From: an uncultured Cetobacterium sp.
GTDB taxonomy: Bacteria; Fusobacteriota; Fusobacteriia; Fusobacteriales; Fusobacteriaceae
Assembly: GCF_947072685.1 (NCBI RefSeq)
Contig: NZ_CAMTIK010000001.1
Location: 1-64,000 of the forward strand
Direction: 5' to 3'
Length of the DNA stretch: 64,000 nt
The position numbers and the translations under genes were made by a program. Numbering within the stretch: position 1 is the first letter of the stretch; each line of letters starts with the position of its first letter. Below are positions 26,193 to 35,022 of the stretch, piece by piece. Under the pieces are notes generated by a model. The model ran no database searches, was not told where the DNA came from, and saw nothing but the letters and a program-made list of their open reading frames with translations.

Positions 26193-28385
26193 TTAAAAGA
26201 ATAGTTTACCCACTTGGAATACTAATGTAGAAACTATATACGGCACCACTAAAAGTAGTGTCACTATAAATCCTGTAAATTTATATCCAAATTCCTGTTT
26301 AATCGCTCCCAGAGTCACCACACACGGCACTACTAGCAAGATATACACCATAAATGAATAGGCTCTTAAAGGAGCTAGCTCATCTGTCCACAACATCTTC
26401 GTTGCTGCCACAACTCCACTTCCCTCTTCCTCTATCTCACTGGCTTCCGGAACTGAGAACAAACCTTTTACATCCAGGCTTACAACAGCAAGAACTGAAT
26501 CTTTAACAGCCACTCCTAAACTCACAATCTGATCTTTTGTATCTTCAACAAACGTTGTTTGCTCTGTATCCTCTTCCACATCTGCGTTATCCCCAACTAA
26601 AACCTGCGCCATAAATCCAACAACTATCTCTTTTGCAGCTAAACTTGGCGGTATTGCAGCAACTGTTTCCCATCTGTCAGCAAATCCTGTCGGTTTTAAT
26701 ACTCCTTGGAAAGTTTTTCCAAATTTTGCCATATATGAATTGGATGTATCTCCATCATTTGGAAAATATGTCAATGCCCATAAAATCATCAGCATTCCCA
26801 TTATTATAGTAGTAGCTTTTTTCAAATATGAACCAGTTCTTGAAAGCGTCGACTTTAAAATAACTCTTAAACTTGGAACTCTATAAGGTGGAAGTTCTAT
26901 CAGCAGAGCCTTACCTTCAGCTTTAAACATTTTAAAATTCTTTAAAATCAATCCAGTTAAAATGGCCACAGCTATTCCTAAAACATATAGTGACATAACT
27001 ACTAATCCCGCTTTAGCTCCGAAAAATGCAGCTGTAAACAGTCCATAAACTGGAAGTCTTGCACCACAAGACATAAACGGTGCCATAGCTGCCGTAAGTC
27101 TTCTAGATGAATCGTCCTCTAAAGTTCTTGTCGCATATATTGCTGGTACAGTACAACCAAATCCCAACACCATCGGAACAAAAGCTTTCCCGTTCAGCCC
27201 CAATTTTGTCATTATTCTATCCATTAAAAATGCTACTCTAGACATATAGCCACTCTCTTCAAGTATAGCTAAGAAGAAATATAGATACAACATCAGAGGA
27301 ACAAATACAACGACTCCTCCAACTCCTCCTAAAATTCCATCCATCACAAGTGATGCCAACCATTTCGGAGTATTTTCATCTATTAACATCCCTACATATT
27401 TTCCTATATAGTCGTTGACAAAACCATCTATCCAATCTATTAGTGGAGCCGATCCATTGAATACAGTTCCCATCAATCCAATTATTATAAGAAAAAATAT
27501 TGGTAGCCCTAAATATTTATTCAAGAGAACTCTATCCACTTTGTCCGTAAAATCCAATCTTGATTTGATTGATGTTGTGAATGTCTTAGCTAAAATACCT
27601 TTAACGGTTCCATATCTTCCCTCGGCTAAAATTGTTTCAACATCCTCGTCATGATCCTCTTCTAATTGCTTCCCAAGTTCTACAATCTCCTCATCCAAAG
27701 AATAGTTGTAATCTGCTTTTAAAATTTCAAGCAGATGTGAATCCTGCTCTATAAGTTTTATTGCTAAAAAGTTAATTCCGAACTTTGCAGATGCTTTAGT
27801 TAGAGTCTCATCACAATTTATTTTGCATTTTACAACCTCAATCGCATCCTGAAGACATTTATCGAATAAAAGTGTATATTCCACTTCATTTTTTTTATTT
27901 TTGGCAATCTCGATAGCTCTGTCTAAAAGTTCTTGAAGCCCCGTCTTTTTTGTGGCAGATGTCATAACAACATCCATCTCAACCAACTCTTTAAACTCCT
28001 TCATATCCAATTTGTAGTTTAATTTTTCAAATTCATCAAAAAAGTTCAGAGCCATGACCATAGGTCTTCCCAGCTCTTTTAAAAGCATAGTAAGGTATAG
28101 ATTTCTTTCTAAATTTGTAGAATCCACTATATTTATAACCACATCTGGTCTTTCGTTGATTATAAAATCTCTAGTTATCATCTCTTCAAGTGTATATGGA
28201 CTTAAACTATAAACTCCCGGCAAATCTATACACTGGATTTTTTCACCTCTATATTCAAACTCTGCCTCTTTTTTTTCTACTGTTACTCCTGCCCAGTTTC
28301 CAACTTTCAAATTAGACCCTGCTATGGCATTTATTAGTGCTGATTTCCCTACATTTGGGTTTCCTGTAAACGCTATTTTTATCAT
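26193..28385 (-). CDS. feoB: Ferrous iron transport protein B
   Basis: 'IAFTGNPNVGKSALINAIAG', 'CIDLPGVYSLSPYT', 'VPMVLGFGCTVPAIYATRTL'; start at 28385 after AGGAGAG. Confidence 0.96.
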   Translation of the reverse strand: MIKIAFTGNPNVGKSALINAIAGSNLKVGNWAGVTVEKKEAEFEYRGEKIQCIDLPGVYSLSPYTLEEMITRDFIINERPDVVINIVDSTNLERNLYLTMLLKELGRPMVMALNFFDEFEKLNYKLDMKEFKELVEMDVVMTSATKKTGLQELLDRAIEIAKNKKNEVEYTLLFDKCLQDAIEVVKCKINCDETLTKASAKFGINFLAIKLIEQDSHLLEILKADYNYSLDEEIVELGKQLEEDHDEDVETILAEGRYGTVKGILAKTFTTSIKSRLDFTDKVDRVLLNKYLGLPIFFLIIIGLMGTVFNGSAPLIDWIDGFVNDYIGKYVGMLIDENTPKWLASLVMDGILGGVGGVVVFVPLMLYLYFFLAILEESGYMSRVAFLMDRIMTKLGLNGKAFVPMVLGFGCTVPAIYATRTLEDDSSRRLTAAMAPFMSCGARLPVYGLFTAAFFGAKAGLVVMSLYVLGIAVAILTGLILKNFKMFKAEGKALLIELPPYRVPSLRVILKSTLSRTGSYLKKATTIIMGMLMILWALTYFPNDGDTSNSYMAKFGKTFQGVLKPTGFADRWETVAAIPPSLAAKEIVVGFMAQVLVGDNADVEEDTEQTTFVEDTKDQIVSLGVAVKDSVLAVVSLDVKGLFSVPEASEIEEEGSGVVAATKMLWTDELAPLRAYSFMVYILLVVPCVVTLGAIKQEFGYKFTGFIVTLLLVVPYIVSTLVFQVGKLFF

Positions 28386-28395
28386 TGTCTCTCTC

Positions 28396-28620
28396 CTAAT
28401 CCTTTTCAACTTCTATATTTTGTGCATCCTGTTTTCTTATCGCTATATTTGTAGATTTAACTATAAATTCCTGTGGATCTCCCAACGGTGCATTCCTTTC
28501 AAGCCTTATAGTCTCACCCGCAGTAACTCCCATATCAACGAGTCTTTTTTTTAATTCCCCAATCTTTCCAATCTTTAAAATTCTTGCTGATTCTCCCCTT
28601 TTTAAATCTGTAAGTTTCAT
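28396..28620 (-). CDS. feoA: FeoA domain protein
   Basis: 'MKLTDLKRGESARILKIGKIGELKKRLVDMGVTAGETIRLERNAPLGDPQEF'. Confidence 0.93.
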   Translation of the reverse strand: MKLTDLKRGESARILKIGKIGELKKRLVDMGVTAGETIRLERNAPLGDPQEFIVKSTNIAIRKQDAQNIEVEKD

Positions 28621-28682
28621 CCTGTCCTCCCGTTTCCTAAGTTAACGATATATTTCGTAAATCAAAGTTTTGTTCTAAAAAC

Positions 28683-28706
28683 AAATCACAGACTAGCTGT
28701 GATTTT
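28683..28706 (-). terminator. Weak terminator/attenuator between the two feoA genes
   Basis: Minus strand AAATCACAGCTAGTCTGTGATTTGTTTTT. Confidence 0.5.
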
Positions 28707-28711
28707 TATAT

Positions 28712-28936
28712 TTATACTTTTTCATCTATTATTATTTTATTTGCCAAACCAAAGTTTAAAACATATTTGGTTTCATTTATCTTAACGATATAGTTACTCT
28801 GATCATCCCTCAATAAGCATATTTTATTCCCTATACAAAACCCTTTTTCAGTCAATCTATTTTTATCCTTGTCTCTACCTTTTATCTCTTTTATAATGAA
28901 CTCTTTATTCTGCTCTGCAAAAATTAACGGTGTCAT
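28712..28936 (-). CDS. Second FeoA-like protein
   Basis: 'IIKEIKGRDKDKNRLTEKGFCIGNKICLLRDDQSNYIVKINETKYVLNFGLANKIII'. Confidence 0.8.
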   Translation of the reverse strand: MTPLIFAEQNKEFIIKEIKGRDKDKNRLTEKGFCIGNKICLLRDDQSNYIVKINETKYVLNFGLANKIIIDEKV

Positions 28937-28966
28937 AAAGTAAACCTCCTCATTATAATTTTTATT

Positions 28967-29005
28967 TTATAATAGGATTATAATCCATCTAAGAATATTT
29001 GTCAA
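28967..29005 (-). promoter_or_regulatory. Consensus feo promoter with overlapping operator-like dyad
   Basis: TTGACA (29000-29005) - 17 nt - TATAAT (28977-28982) on the minus strand; TTATAAT-AGG-ATTATAA dyad at 28967-28983. Confidence 0.75.
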
Positions 29006-29034
29006 GAATAAAACTTTGATTATTAAAGCTTTTT

Positions 29035-29979
29035 TTATACAAATAGATTTTTTATGCTATTAAGCATCACACTTCTAATATTTGGACTATCTTTAGATAG
29101 CTCCTCTATCAACTTTTTCACTTTTAAACGTTTTGAGTTATCACTTGTCTCATATGGACAATCATTGTGAAGTATTGGAAGATTTAATTTTTTTGCATAT
29201 TTTATAATCTCTTTCTCCTCTACATAAGCCAGCGGTCTTATAACCTTCAACCCATACTCTTCAGAGTCATATGCCGGTTTCATAACCCCCATATTCCCCT
29301 GATAGAAAACATTCAACAAAAATGTTTCAACTATATCATCTTTATGATGACCCAAAACTAGCTTATTTATGTTCTGGAGCTTCATCTCTTTATACAAAAG
29401 CCCTCTTCTCACTCTAGCGCACATAAAACATGGATTTTTCAACTCCTTGTTTGTCAAAATGCTCTCACCTATACTTGTTTCTATAACTTGAAGCTCTAAG
29501 CCCATCTTTTTACAGTATTCTTTTATTTCTCCATAATTACCACCCTCCTCTACAGGGTGAATATGTATTGGAAATATCTCAAAATCTATCTCAGATATTT
29601 TTTTAATTCTTATAAGAGCATTCAAAACCGTCAAGCTATCTTTTCCACCAGATATTCCAACAGCCACTCTGTCTCCATCTTCAATCATCTTATAGTCACA
29701 CATGGCCTTTCCTATCGGACTCCAAAGAGTCTTTTCAAACCCTTTATCCTGTATAAACGTCAGAATCTCTCTTTCATCTATTTGAGACAACGTAACTCTT
29801 AACTCTGTCAATTTATATATTTTATCTAAAAGTTTAACTATTTTATGGGATTTATAGTTTATCTCAATAACTATTTCCTCTTTTGTATTTACAACTTTTA
29901 CCTTATCCTCTAAAACTTCAAAACTGTAGTTTTGAAATATATATCCATTTAAATCCATTATTTTATCTATCTTTAACAA
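29035..29979 (-). CDS. TtcA-like PP-loop ATPase (paralog 1)
   Basis: 'VAVGISGGKDSLTVLNAL', 'PCFMCARVRRG', 'LGHHKDDIVETFLLN'. Confidence 0.85.
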   Translation of the reverse strand: MLKIDKIMDLNGYIFQNYSFEVLEDKVKVVNTKEEIVIEINYKSHKIVKLLDKIYKLTELRVTLSQIDEREILTFIQDKGFEKTLWSPIGKAMCDYKMIEDGDRVAVGISGGKDSLTVLNALIRIKKISEIDFEIFPIHIHPVEEGGNYGEIKEYCKKMGLELQVIETSIGESILTNKELKNPCFMCARVRRGLLYKEMKLQNINKLVLGHHKDDIVETFLLNVFYQGNMGVMKPAYDSEEYGLKVIRPLAYVEEKEIIKYAKKLNLPILHNDCPYETSDNSKRLKVKKLIEELSKDSPNIRSVMLNSIKNLFV

Positions 29980-29981
29980 GC

Positions 29982-30788
29982 TTACTCTCCTTTTTTGTCG
30001 CTAGAAACATATCCTAAGACATAATCTAGGTTTATATTTCTCATTGAATTAAATATACTCTGTTTTATCTGTGGGTTCTTTGCCTCCAATGTCGCTAAAA
30101 GTTCTTTGATCTCTTTTCGTTTCGAATCAACTTTTCCTGACTCTATTGGACATCCACATGCCATAGCTAAAATCTCATTTTTCTTTGTAAAGTTTATTAT
30201 ATCCTGCTCTTTTATATAGATTAGTGGTCTTATCAACTCTAATTTTCCACTCGTTGAACCAACCTTTGGAATCATTGTTTTTGTCGTTCCAGCATAGAAC
30301 ATATTTATTAGTGTTGTTTCAATCACATCATCAAAATGGTGCCCTAAAGCCAATTTATTGTATCCCAGTTCCTCTACTTTTTTATACAAAACTCCTCTTC
30401 TCATCTTGGCACACATAAAACACGGGCTATTTGGATCTGCTTCAAACGCTATCTCCCATACATTCGCATCAAAAATTTCACACGGAATCCCTAACTCTAT
30501 TAAATTATTTTTAAACTGCTCCAAATCCAATGCTCCAAATCCAGGGTTCATAGAGATAAAAGCCACTTCAAAATTTTTACTTCTATCTTTTTTTAACTCT
30601 TGAAAAAGTTTAGCTAAAAGCAGACTATCTTTTCCACCTGAGACTCCAACCACTATTTTGTCCCCATCCTCTATCAAATCAAAATCTTTTATAGCTTTTG
30701 TAAACTTTGACCATATTTTTTTTCTGTAGGTTGTTCTTATTGAAGACTCAACCATTTCTTGCTTATTTAAGAATATTTTCTCTTCCAC
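29982..30788 (-). CDS. TtcA-like PP-loop ATPase (paralog 2)
   Basis: 'VGVSGGKDSLLLAKLFQELKK', 'PCFMCAKMRRGVLY', 'LGHHFDDVIETTLINMFYAG', 'CGCP'. Confidence 0.88.
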   Translation of the reverse strand: MEEKIFLNKQEMVESSIRTTYRKKIWSKFTKAIKDFDLIEDGDKIVVGVSGGKDSLLLAKLFQELKKDRSKNFEVAFISMNPGFGALDLEQFKNNLIELGIPCEIFDANVWEIAFEADPNSPCFMCAKMRRGVLYKKVEELGYNKLALGHHFDDVIETTLINMFYAGTTKTMIPKVGSTSGKLELIRPLIYIKEQDIINFTKKNEILAMACGCPIESGKVDSKRKEIKELLATLEAKNPQIKQSIFNSMRNINLDYVLGYVSSDKKGE

Positions 30789-30912
30789 ATTCCCTCCAAA
30801 TATAGTATATATTTTTCGTCAATTATACCACGCTTGTAAAAAAATTAACAAATTATTTTTTTTGTGATACAATGGAATTAGGATAATTTTTATTATACGA
30901 GGTGATAATTTT

Positions 30913-31266
30913 ATGAATAATATAGAAACAAAAGTTTTAGAATTTCTTATGAGTGGAATGGTCTACAGTGATGGGGCTATTATGAAAAACCTTGGTCTCA
31001 GTGCCGAAGAGTTAGAAAATATCTACACCTCTTTGACCTCTCAAGGATACCTTGAAACTTATGAGGAGTTTTTGAAAAAAAATCCTGACTATGCAAAAGG
31101 TGAAGAGGAACAATCTTGTGGTAGTGGTTGCTCATCTGGTGGGTGTTCTAGTGGAGGCTGCTCGTCTGGTGGGTGTTCATCTGGTGGATGCTCATCTCAA
31201 GACGATGATATCGACTACTCAAAAATTAAAGTTTTAACTGAAAAAGCATTTACATTTATATACTAA
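30913..31266 (+). CDS. Predicted winged-helix-like small protein with (CSSGG)n Cys repeat
   Basis: 117 aa; N-terminal helical HTH-like segment; 'SCGSGCSSGGCSSGGCSSGGCSSGGCSS'. Confidence 0.75.
   Translation: MNNIETKVLEFLMSGMVYSDGAIMKNLGLSAEELENIYTSLTSQGYLETYEEFLKKNPDYAKGEEEQSCGSGCSSGGCSSGGCSSGGCSSGGCSSQDDDIDYSKIKVLTEKAFTFIY
31129..31197 (+). repeat. In-frame 15-bp tandem repeat encoding CSSGG
   Basis: Four 15-bp units (31129, 31144, 31159, 31174) plus a partial fifth, with synonymous differences between units. Confidence 0.9.
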
Positions 31267-31269
31267 GAA

Positions 31270-31302
31270 AGGTTGTGCCATTATTTTGGCACAACCTTTT
31301 CT
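31270..31302. terminator. Bidirectional terminator
   Basis: AAAGGTTGTGCCATTATTTTGGCACAACCTTTT. Confidence 0.9.
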
Positions 31303-31309
31303 ATATTCT

Positions 31310-32194
31310 TTATTTACTTTTTTTTACAATAGGTTTTAACTTTTGCCCAGCTAACCACTCCGATAAAGTGACGTTATTCAACTCTCCAAATCCAGCTTCT
31401 GGAACAGCATTTCTTGCTAAAGTTACATATGGCCCACAAGTTAACGAAGTTCCAATCTCACCCGGTTTCATTATTGTATACGCAAATCCAACATAGGTTC
31501 TATCGTAAGCTATATGAGAATCCTTACCACACTCCACAACCGACCAAACAATAGCTTTTCTGTGGTCTTCTAAGAAAGCCTTTAAATCCTCTGGTTTATC
31601 ATTTTTAGTCCAAATTCCGGCATCCTCTATGAATAGACTGGCATTTTTATCTCTATCTTTTGCTATTGAAATAGCTATGAAACACCACACTCCATACCCT
31701 TCATTCTCTTTAAATTTTTTATCATCTTTTGGTCTAAATGCCGTAACACCTTTATTGGCACAGATCATATGAGACCCTGGTAGTGGCGGAAATCTTCTTT
31801 TAGATTCAGTACCAAACAGCTCTACTCCAGCTTCTAAAAGAGGTTTCGCGTCATAAACTTTTAGCATTGAACCATCATATTGTGGCACCTCTAAAACTGT
31901 GGGATTTATGTCTTGAGCTATCGAATCATGCTTTGCTAGATCATACCCCCAAACTTGACCTGCAAGTCCACAAAAAGATGAAGCTGTAAGCATATTTATC
32001 TGCCCTACATAAGCGTCATTAACCTCAGCTCTATCATAAGCTACAATCCCATCTATAAGGATATCATCAGTTTTTGGTACCGTTCCAACAGATACCTTCA
32101 ATACAGAAACATACCCATTTCCAGTTGATCCGGGAGCTCCATATCCATCACAATAATCCTCATAAAAACTAATTGCTGTTTTGTCAATCTTCAT
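31310..32194 (-). CDS. hdcA: Pyruvoyl-dependent histidine decarboxylase proenzyme
   Basis: 'GNGYVSVLKV', 'AYVGQINMLTASSFCGLAGQVWGYD' (Ser72-Ser73 self-cleavage site), 'CANKGVTAFRPK', 'EGYGVWCFIAIS'. Confidence 0.93.
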   Translation of the reverse strand: MKIDKTAISFYEDYCDGYGAPGSTGNGYVSVLKVSVGTVPKTDDILIDGIVAYDRAEVNDAYVGQINMLTASSFCGLAGQVWGYDLAKHDSIAQDINPTVLEVPQYDGSMLKVYDAKPLLEAGVELFGTESKRRFPPLPGSHMICANKGVTAFRPKDDKKFKENEGYGVWCFIAISIAKDRDKNASLFIEDAGIWTKNDKPEDLKAFLEDHRKAIVWSVVECGKDSHIAYDRTYVGFAYTIMKPGEIGTSLTCGPYVTLARNAVPEAGFGELNNVTLSEWLAGQKLKPIVKKSK

Positions 32195-32225
32195 TTGTTT
32201 CCTCCTTGTTTATCAAATCTATTAA

Positions 32226-33695
32226 CTACCCTAAAAGAGTTTTATAGTTCATCATCAAATAGATAAATCCTAAAATCCCAAGAATAAACAGAATTACCGA
32301 AAATATTTTTTCATCCTTTGTAAATTCTGCATTTGTTGGATCAGATTCTTTTCTTGCTCTCATAAAAAATGGAATTCCAACAGCATATATAACAGCCGCT
32401 AAAAGCATATAGTTAAGTCCTGCTGCGTAAACTAGCCACAATCCATATATAGTCCCTAAAAGCCCTGTTAAACTAGCTGTTTTTCTGCTTGCAAATATAT
32501 TGTTTGGATAGTTATCATTTTTCGTAGCTATCTTCCATAGATAAGTTGTACAAACAATATAACAAGGCAATACCATAACCCCTGTTATACTCAACATCAA
32601 ATTCCACGCATTGTTAGAAAAATAAACAACAATCATGGTAAACTGCATAAAAAGACTCGACACCAACAATGAAAATGATGGTGAGTCATTTTTATTTGAT
32701 TTTGCAAAAGCTTTTGGAAAAGTTCCTGCCTTTGCAGCTGCATAAGGAAGCTCTGAAAGCATTATAGTCCAAACTAACCAAGAACTTAAAATAGATATAA
32801 TAACCCCAATATTCATCAACCAATCTCCCCAAGTTCCAACAACATGTGCCAATACTTCTGCTGTAGATGGAGCTGCCATTGTCGATATATCTCCTTGAGA
32901 AAGAGTTCCTAGGGGCAACAGAGATAAGAATATGTACATCACAAGACATCCTAAAAATCCTAAAAGGGTCGCTTTTCCAACTTCTGCTTGATCTTTTGCT
33001 CTATCTGAAACAACAACCGCACCCTCTATACCTATAAAAACCCAAAGAGTTACAAGCATAGTCCCTTTCACTTGAGACATAACACTTCCTAAAGGTTTAT
33101 CAGCTAAAGAAACAATCGTTTCAGTTCCCCAAAAGTTTGTAAAAAATACCGATACCTTAAAAACAAATGCCATTATTAAAAGAAATATCACAATTGGAAG
33201 TAACTTCCCTATTGTTCCGATTGTATTTAATGATGTCGCTCCTTTAACTCCAGCCATCACAATAAAATATATAATCCAAATTACTATAGATCCTCCAATA
33301 ACAGAGTTCAAATTATTTCCACCAGTAAAATATCCAGGGAAAAAATAGTTTAAAGAATCCATCAGAAGTACTGCATACCCAATATTAGCAAAACAGTTGG
33401 ACAACCAATATCCCCAAGCCATTAAAAATCCCGTAAATTTACCAAATCCTAACTCTCCATAGGTATAAATTCCTGTAGTCGCATCTGGCCTCGCTTCGGC
33501 AAGAATTCTAAAAGTATTTGCTACAAACCACATTCCAACACCTGTCACAACCCAAGCAATTATAATGGCACCCGGACCTGCTGATTGAGCCATATTTTGT
33601 GGAAGATTGAATACCCCACCGCCAATCATAGCGCTAATAACAACTGCTGTCAGAGCTATCAGACCAAGTTTTTTGCTATCGTCTGCCATTTTCAA
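32226..33695 (-). CDS. APC-family amino acid antiporter, probable histidine/histamine exchanger
   Basis: 'GLIALTAVVISAMIGGGVFNLPQNMAQSAGPGAIIIAWVVTGVGM' (basic amino acid/amine antiporter subfamily); directly upstream of hdcA. Confidence 0.85.
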   Translation of the reverse strand: MKMADDSKKLGLIALTAVVISAMIGGGVFNLPQNMAQSAGPGAIIIAWVVTGVGMWFVANTFRILAEARPDATTGIYTYGELGFGKFTGFLMAWGYWLSNCFANIGYAVLLMDSLNYFFPGYFTGGNNLNSVIGGSIVIWIIYFIVMAGVKGATSLNTIGTIGKLLPIVIFLLIMAFVFKVSVFFTNFWGTETIVSLADKPLGSVMSQVKGTMLVTLWVFIGIEGAVVVSDRAKDQAEVGKATLLGFLGCLVMYIFLSLLPLGTLSQGDISTMAAPSTAEVLAHVVGTWGDWLMNIGVIISILSSWLVWTIMLSELPYAAAKAGTFPKAFAKSNKNDSPSFSLLVSSLFMQFTMIVVYFSNNAWNLMLSITGVMVLPCYIVCTTYLWKIATKNDNYPNNIFASRKTASLTGLLGTIYGLWLVYAAGLNYMLLAAVIYAVGIPFFMRARKESDPTNAEFTKDEKIFSVILFILGILGFIYLMMNYKTLLG

Positions 33696-33782
33696 ACCTC
33701 CTTTAATTTTTTAGAGTTATTAAATTCCGCTCTACTTCTGATAGCATTGTTATAAAAATAAAACACTTTTCCTTTATTTATT

Positions 33783-34058
33783 TTAAATTAATTTACTTTC
33801 CAACTTTAAAATCCACTTCAATATTTTTGTGTATAACTTGCAATAACCCCAACTGCCCAGTAAAAACAAAATCGAAACAAACAAAATTTCAGATGTGATA
33901 TTTTTATTTTTTATTGTAACTATCAATCCAAAAATAAAAATAATATAAAATAGTACTGAAAACTTTATTAACACCTCATAAAATAATACACAACCCATTT
34001 TCAACAGTAAAACCATCATATAACCTACTTTTTTCAACATCACAAACTCCCCCTTCAT
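33783..34058 (-). CDS. Small membrane protein of unknown function
   Basis: 91 aa with hydrophobic segments. Confidence 0.45.
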   Translation of the reverse strand: MKGEFVMLKKVGYMMVLLLKMGCVLFYEVLIKFSVLFYIIFIFGLIVTIKNKNITSEILFVSILFLLGSWGYCKLYTKILKWILKLESKLI

Positions 34059-34183
34059 GACAGATATATAATCTATTTGTACCCTTTTATTTACAATTTT
34101 CCAAATTTATTTTTTATATTGACAAAGATAGTTTGAAGTAATAATATTATATATTAGAGTAATATTCGAACGGAGGTTAAAAA

Positions 34184-34552
34184 ATGAGTAAAAAAACAAA
34201 CTATATTAAAGGCACATTTAACTGTGCTGAAACAATTATTGATGCTTTCAATAAAAATAATGATGCCCATATTCCAGTTGCTATCGGAAGTGGAATGGGA
34301 ACTGGTTTAACTGTTGGAAGTGTTTGTGGAGCTGTAAACGCCGCTGTTATGATTATTGGATTCACAAAAGGTAGAGAGTGTTATAGTGATGAAAACCAAG
34401 CTAAAGAATTAACTTCTAAGCTTTTAAAAAGTATCAAAGATGAGTACGGCTCTGAAATTTGTATCGACCTGAAAAAAACTGGTGTTAGCTGTAATGATAT
34501 TATCGAGTTCAGCTATATTAAATTGGAAGAGATTTTAAATATAAAAGGGTAG
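34184..34552 (+). CDS. C_GCAxxG_C_C family protein
   Basis: 'FNCAETII...GSGMGTGLTVGSVCGAVNAAVMIIG...C...C' pattern. Confidence 0.85.
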   Translation: MSKKTNYIKGTFNCAETIIDAFNKNNDAHIPVAIGSGMGTGLTVGSVCGAVNAAVMIIGFTKGRECYSDENQAKELTSKLLKSIKDEYGSEICIDLKKTGVSCNDIIEFSYIKLEEILNIKG

Positions 34553-34566
34553 TTTTAAAACTACCC
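34547..34566. terminator. Palindromic terminator containing the stop codon of 34184-34552
   Basis: Perfect palindrome GGGTAGTTTTAAAACTACCC. Confidence 0.6.
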
Positions 34567-34578
34567 CCCTGTTTCTAT

Positions 34579-34899
34579 CTATTGTGCTATTTTCTCTTTC
34601 AGAGCGTCCACACCTTCATCTATCTTCTCTTTAGCTTTGTCGCCAACCTTTTCTATATCTACCCCTATTTGATCTGTTGTTTTATCCACTGTTTGAGTTA
34701 CCGATTCATTTGCTGGTGTTTCTGTCGCTGGCTTCTCTGTCATCTGCTCAGCTTTAGCATCCGTCGGAGTTTTATCCGCTGGAACTGGAGCTTCTACTGC
34801 TGGTGTTTCAGGAACTGGTTTAGCCTCTTCTTTTTGTCCTGAACAAGCTAAGATAAATACACTCAATGCTAATAATGATAATAGTTTCATTCTCTTCAT
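34579..34899 (-). CDS. Small lipoprotein, Pro/Thr/Glu-rich
   Basis: Lipobox 'LSVFILACSG'; low-complexity remainder. Confidence 0.7.
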   Translation of the reverse strand: MKRMKLLSLLALSVFILACSGQKEEAKPVPETPAVEAPVPADKTPTDAKAEQMTEKPATETPANESVTQTVDKTTDQIGVDIEKVGDKAKEKIDEGVDALKEKIAQ

Positions 34900-35022
34900 A
34901 GTGTTTCCTCCTTAAAAAAATATTGATATGTATATTGTTGTAAAAAAATTTATCTTTTCCTTTTTTTATTTTAAAAGGATTTTTTTTCATTTTTTGTATT
35001 ACTTTTGCAAGGAGGTACTTTT

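Noticed and set aside
28386-28409. Extended feoB start (MKRIRRET...) overlapping feoA
   Set aside because: ATG at 28385 has a good RBS and begins the canonical MIKIAFTGNPNVGKS G-domain.
31129-31197. Short tandem repeats as a possible CRISPR array
   Set aside because: Repeats are 15 bp, contiguous, in frame and without spacers; they encode CSSGG.
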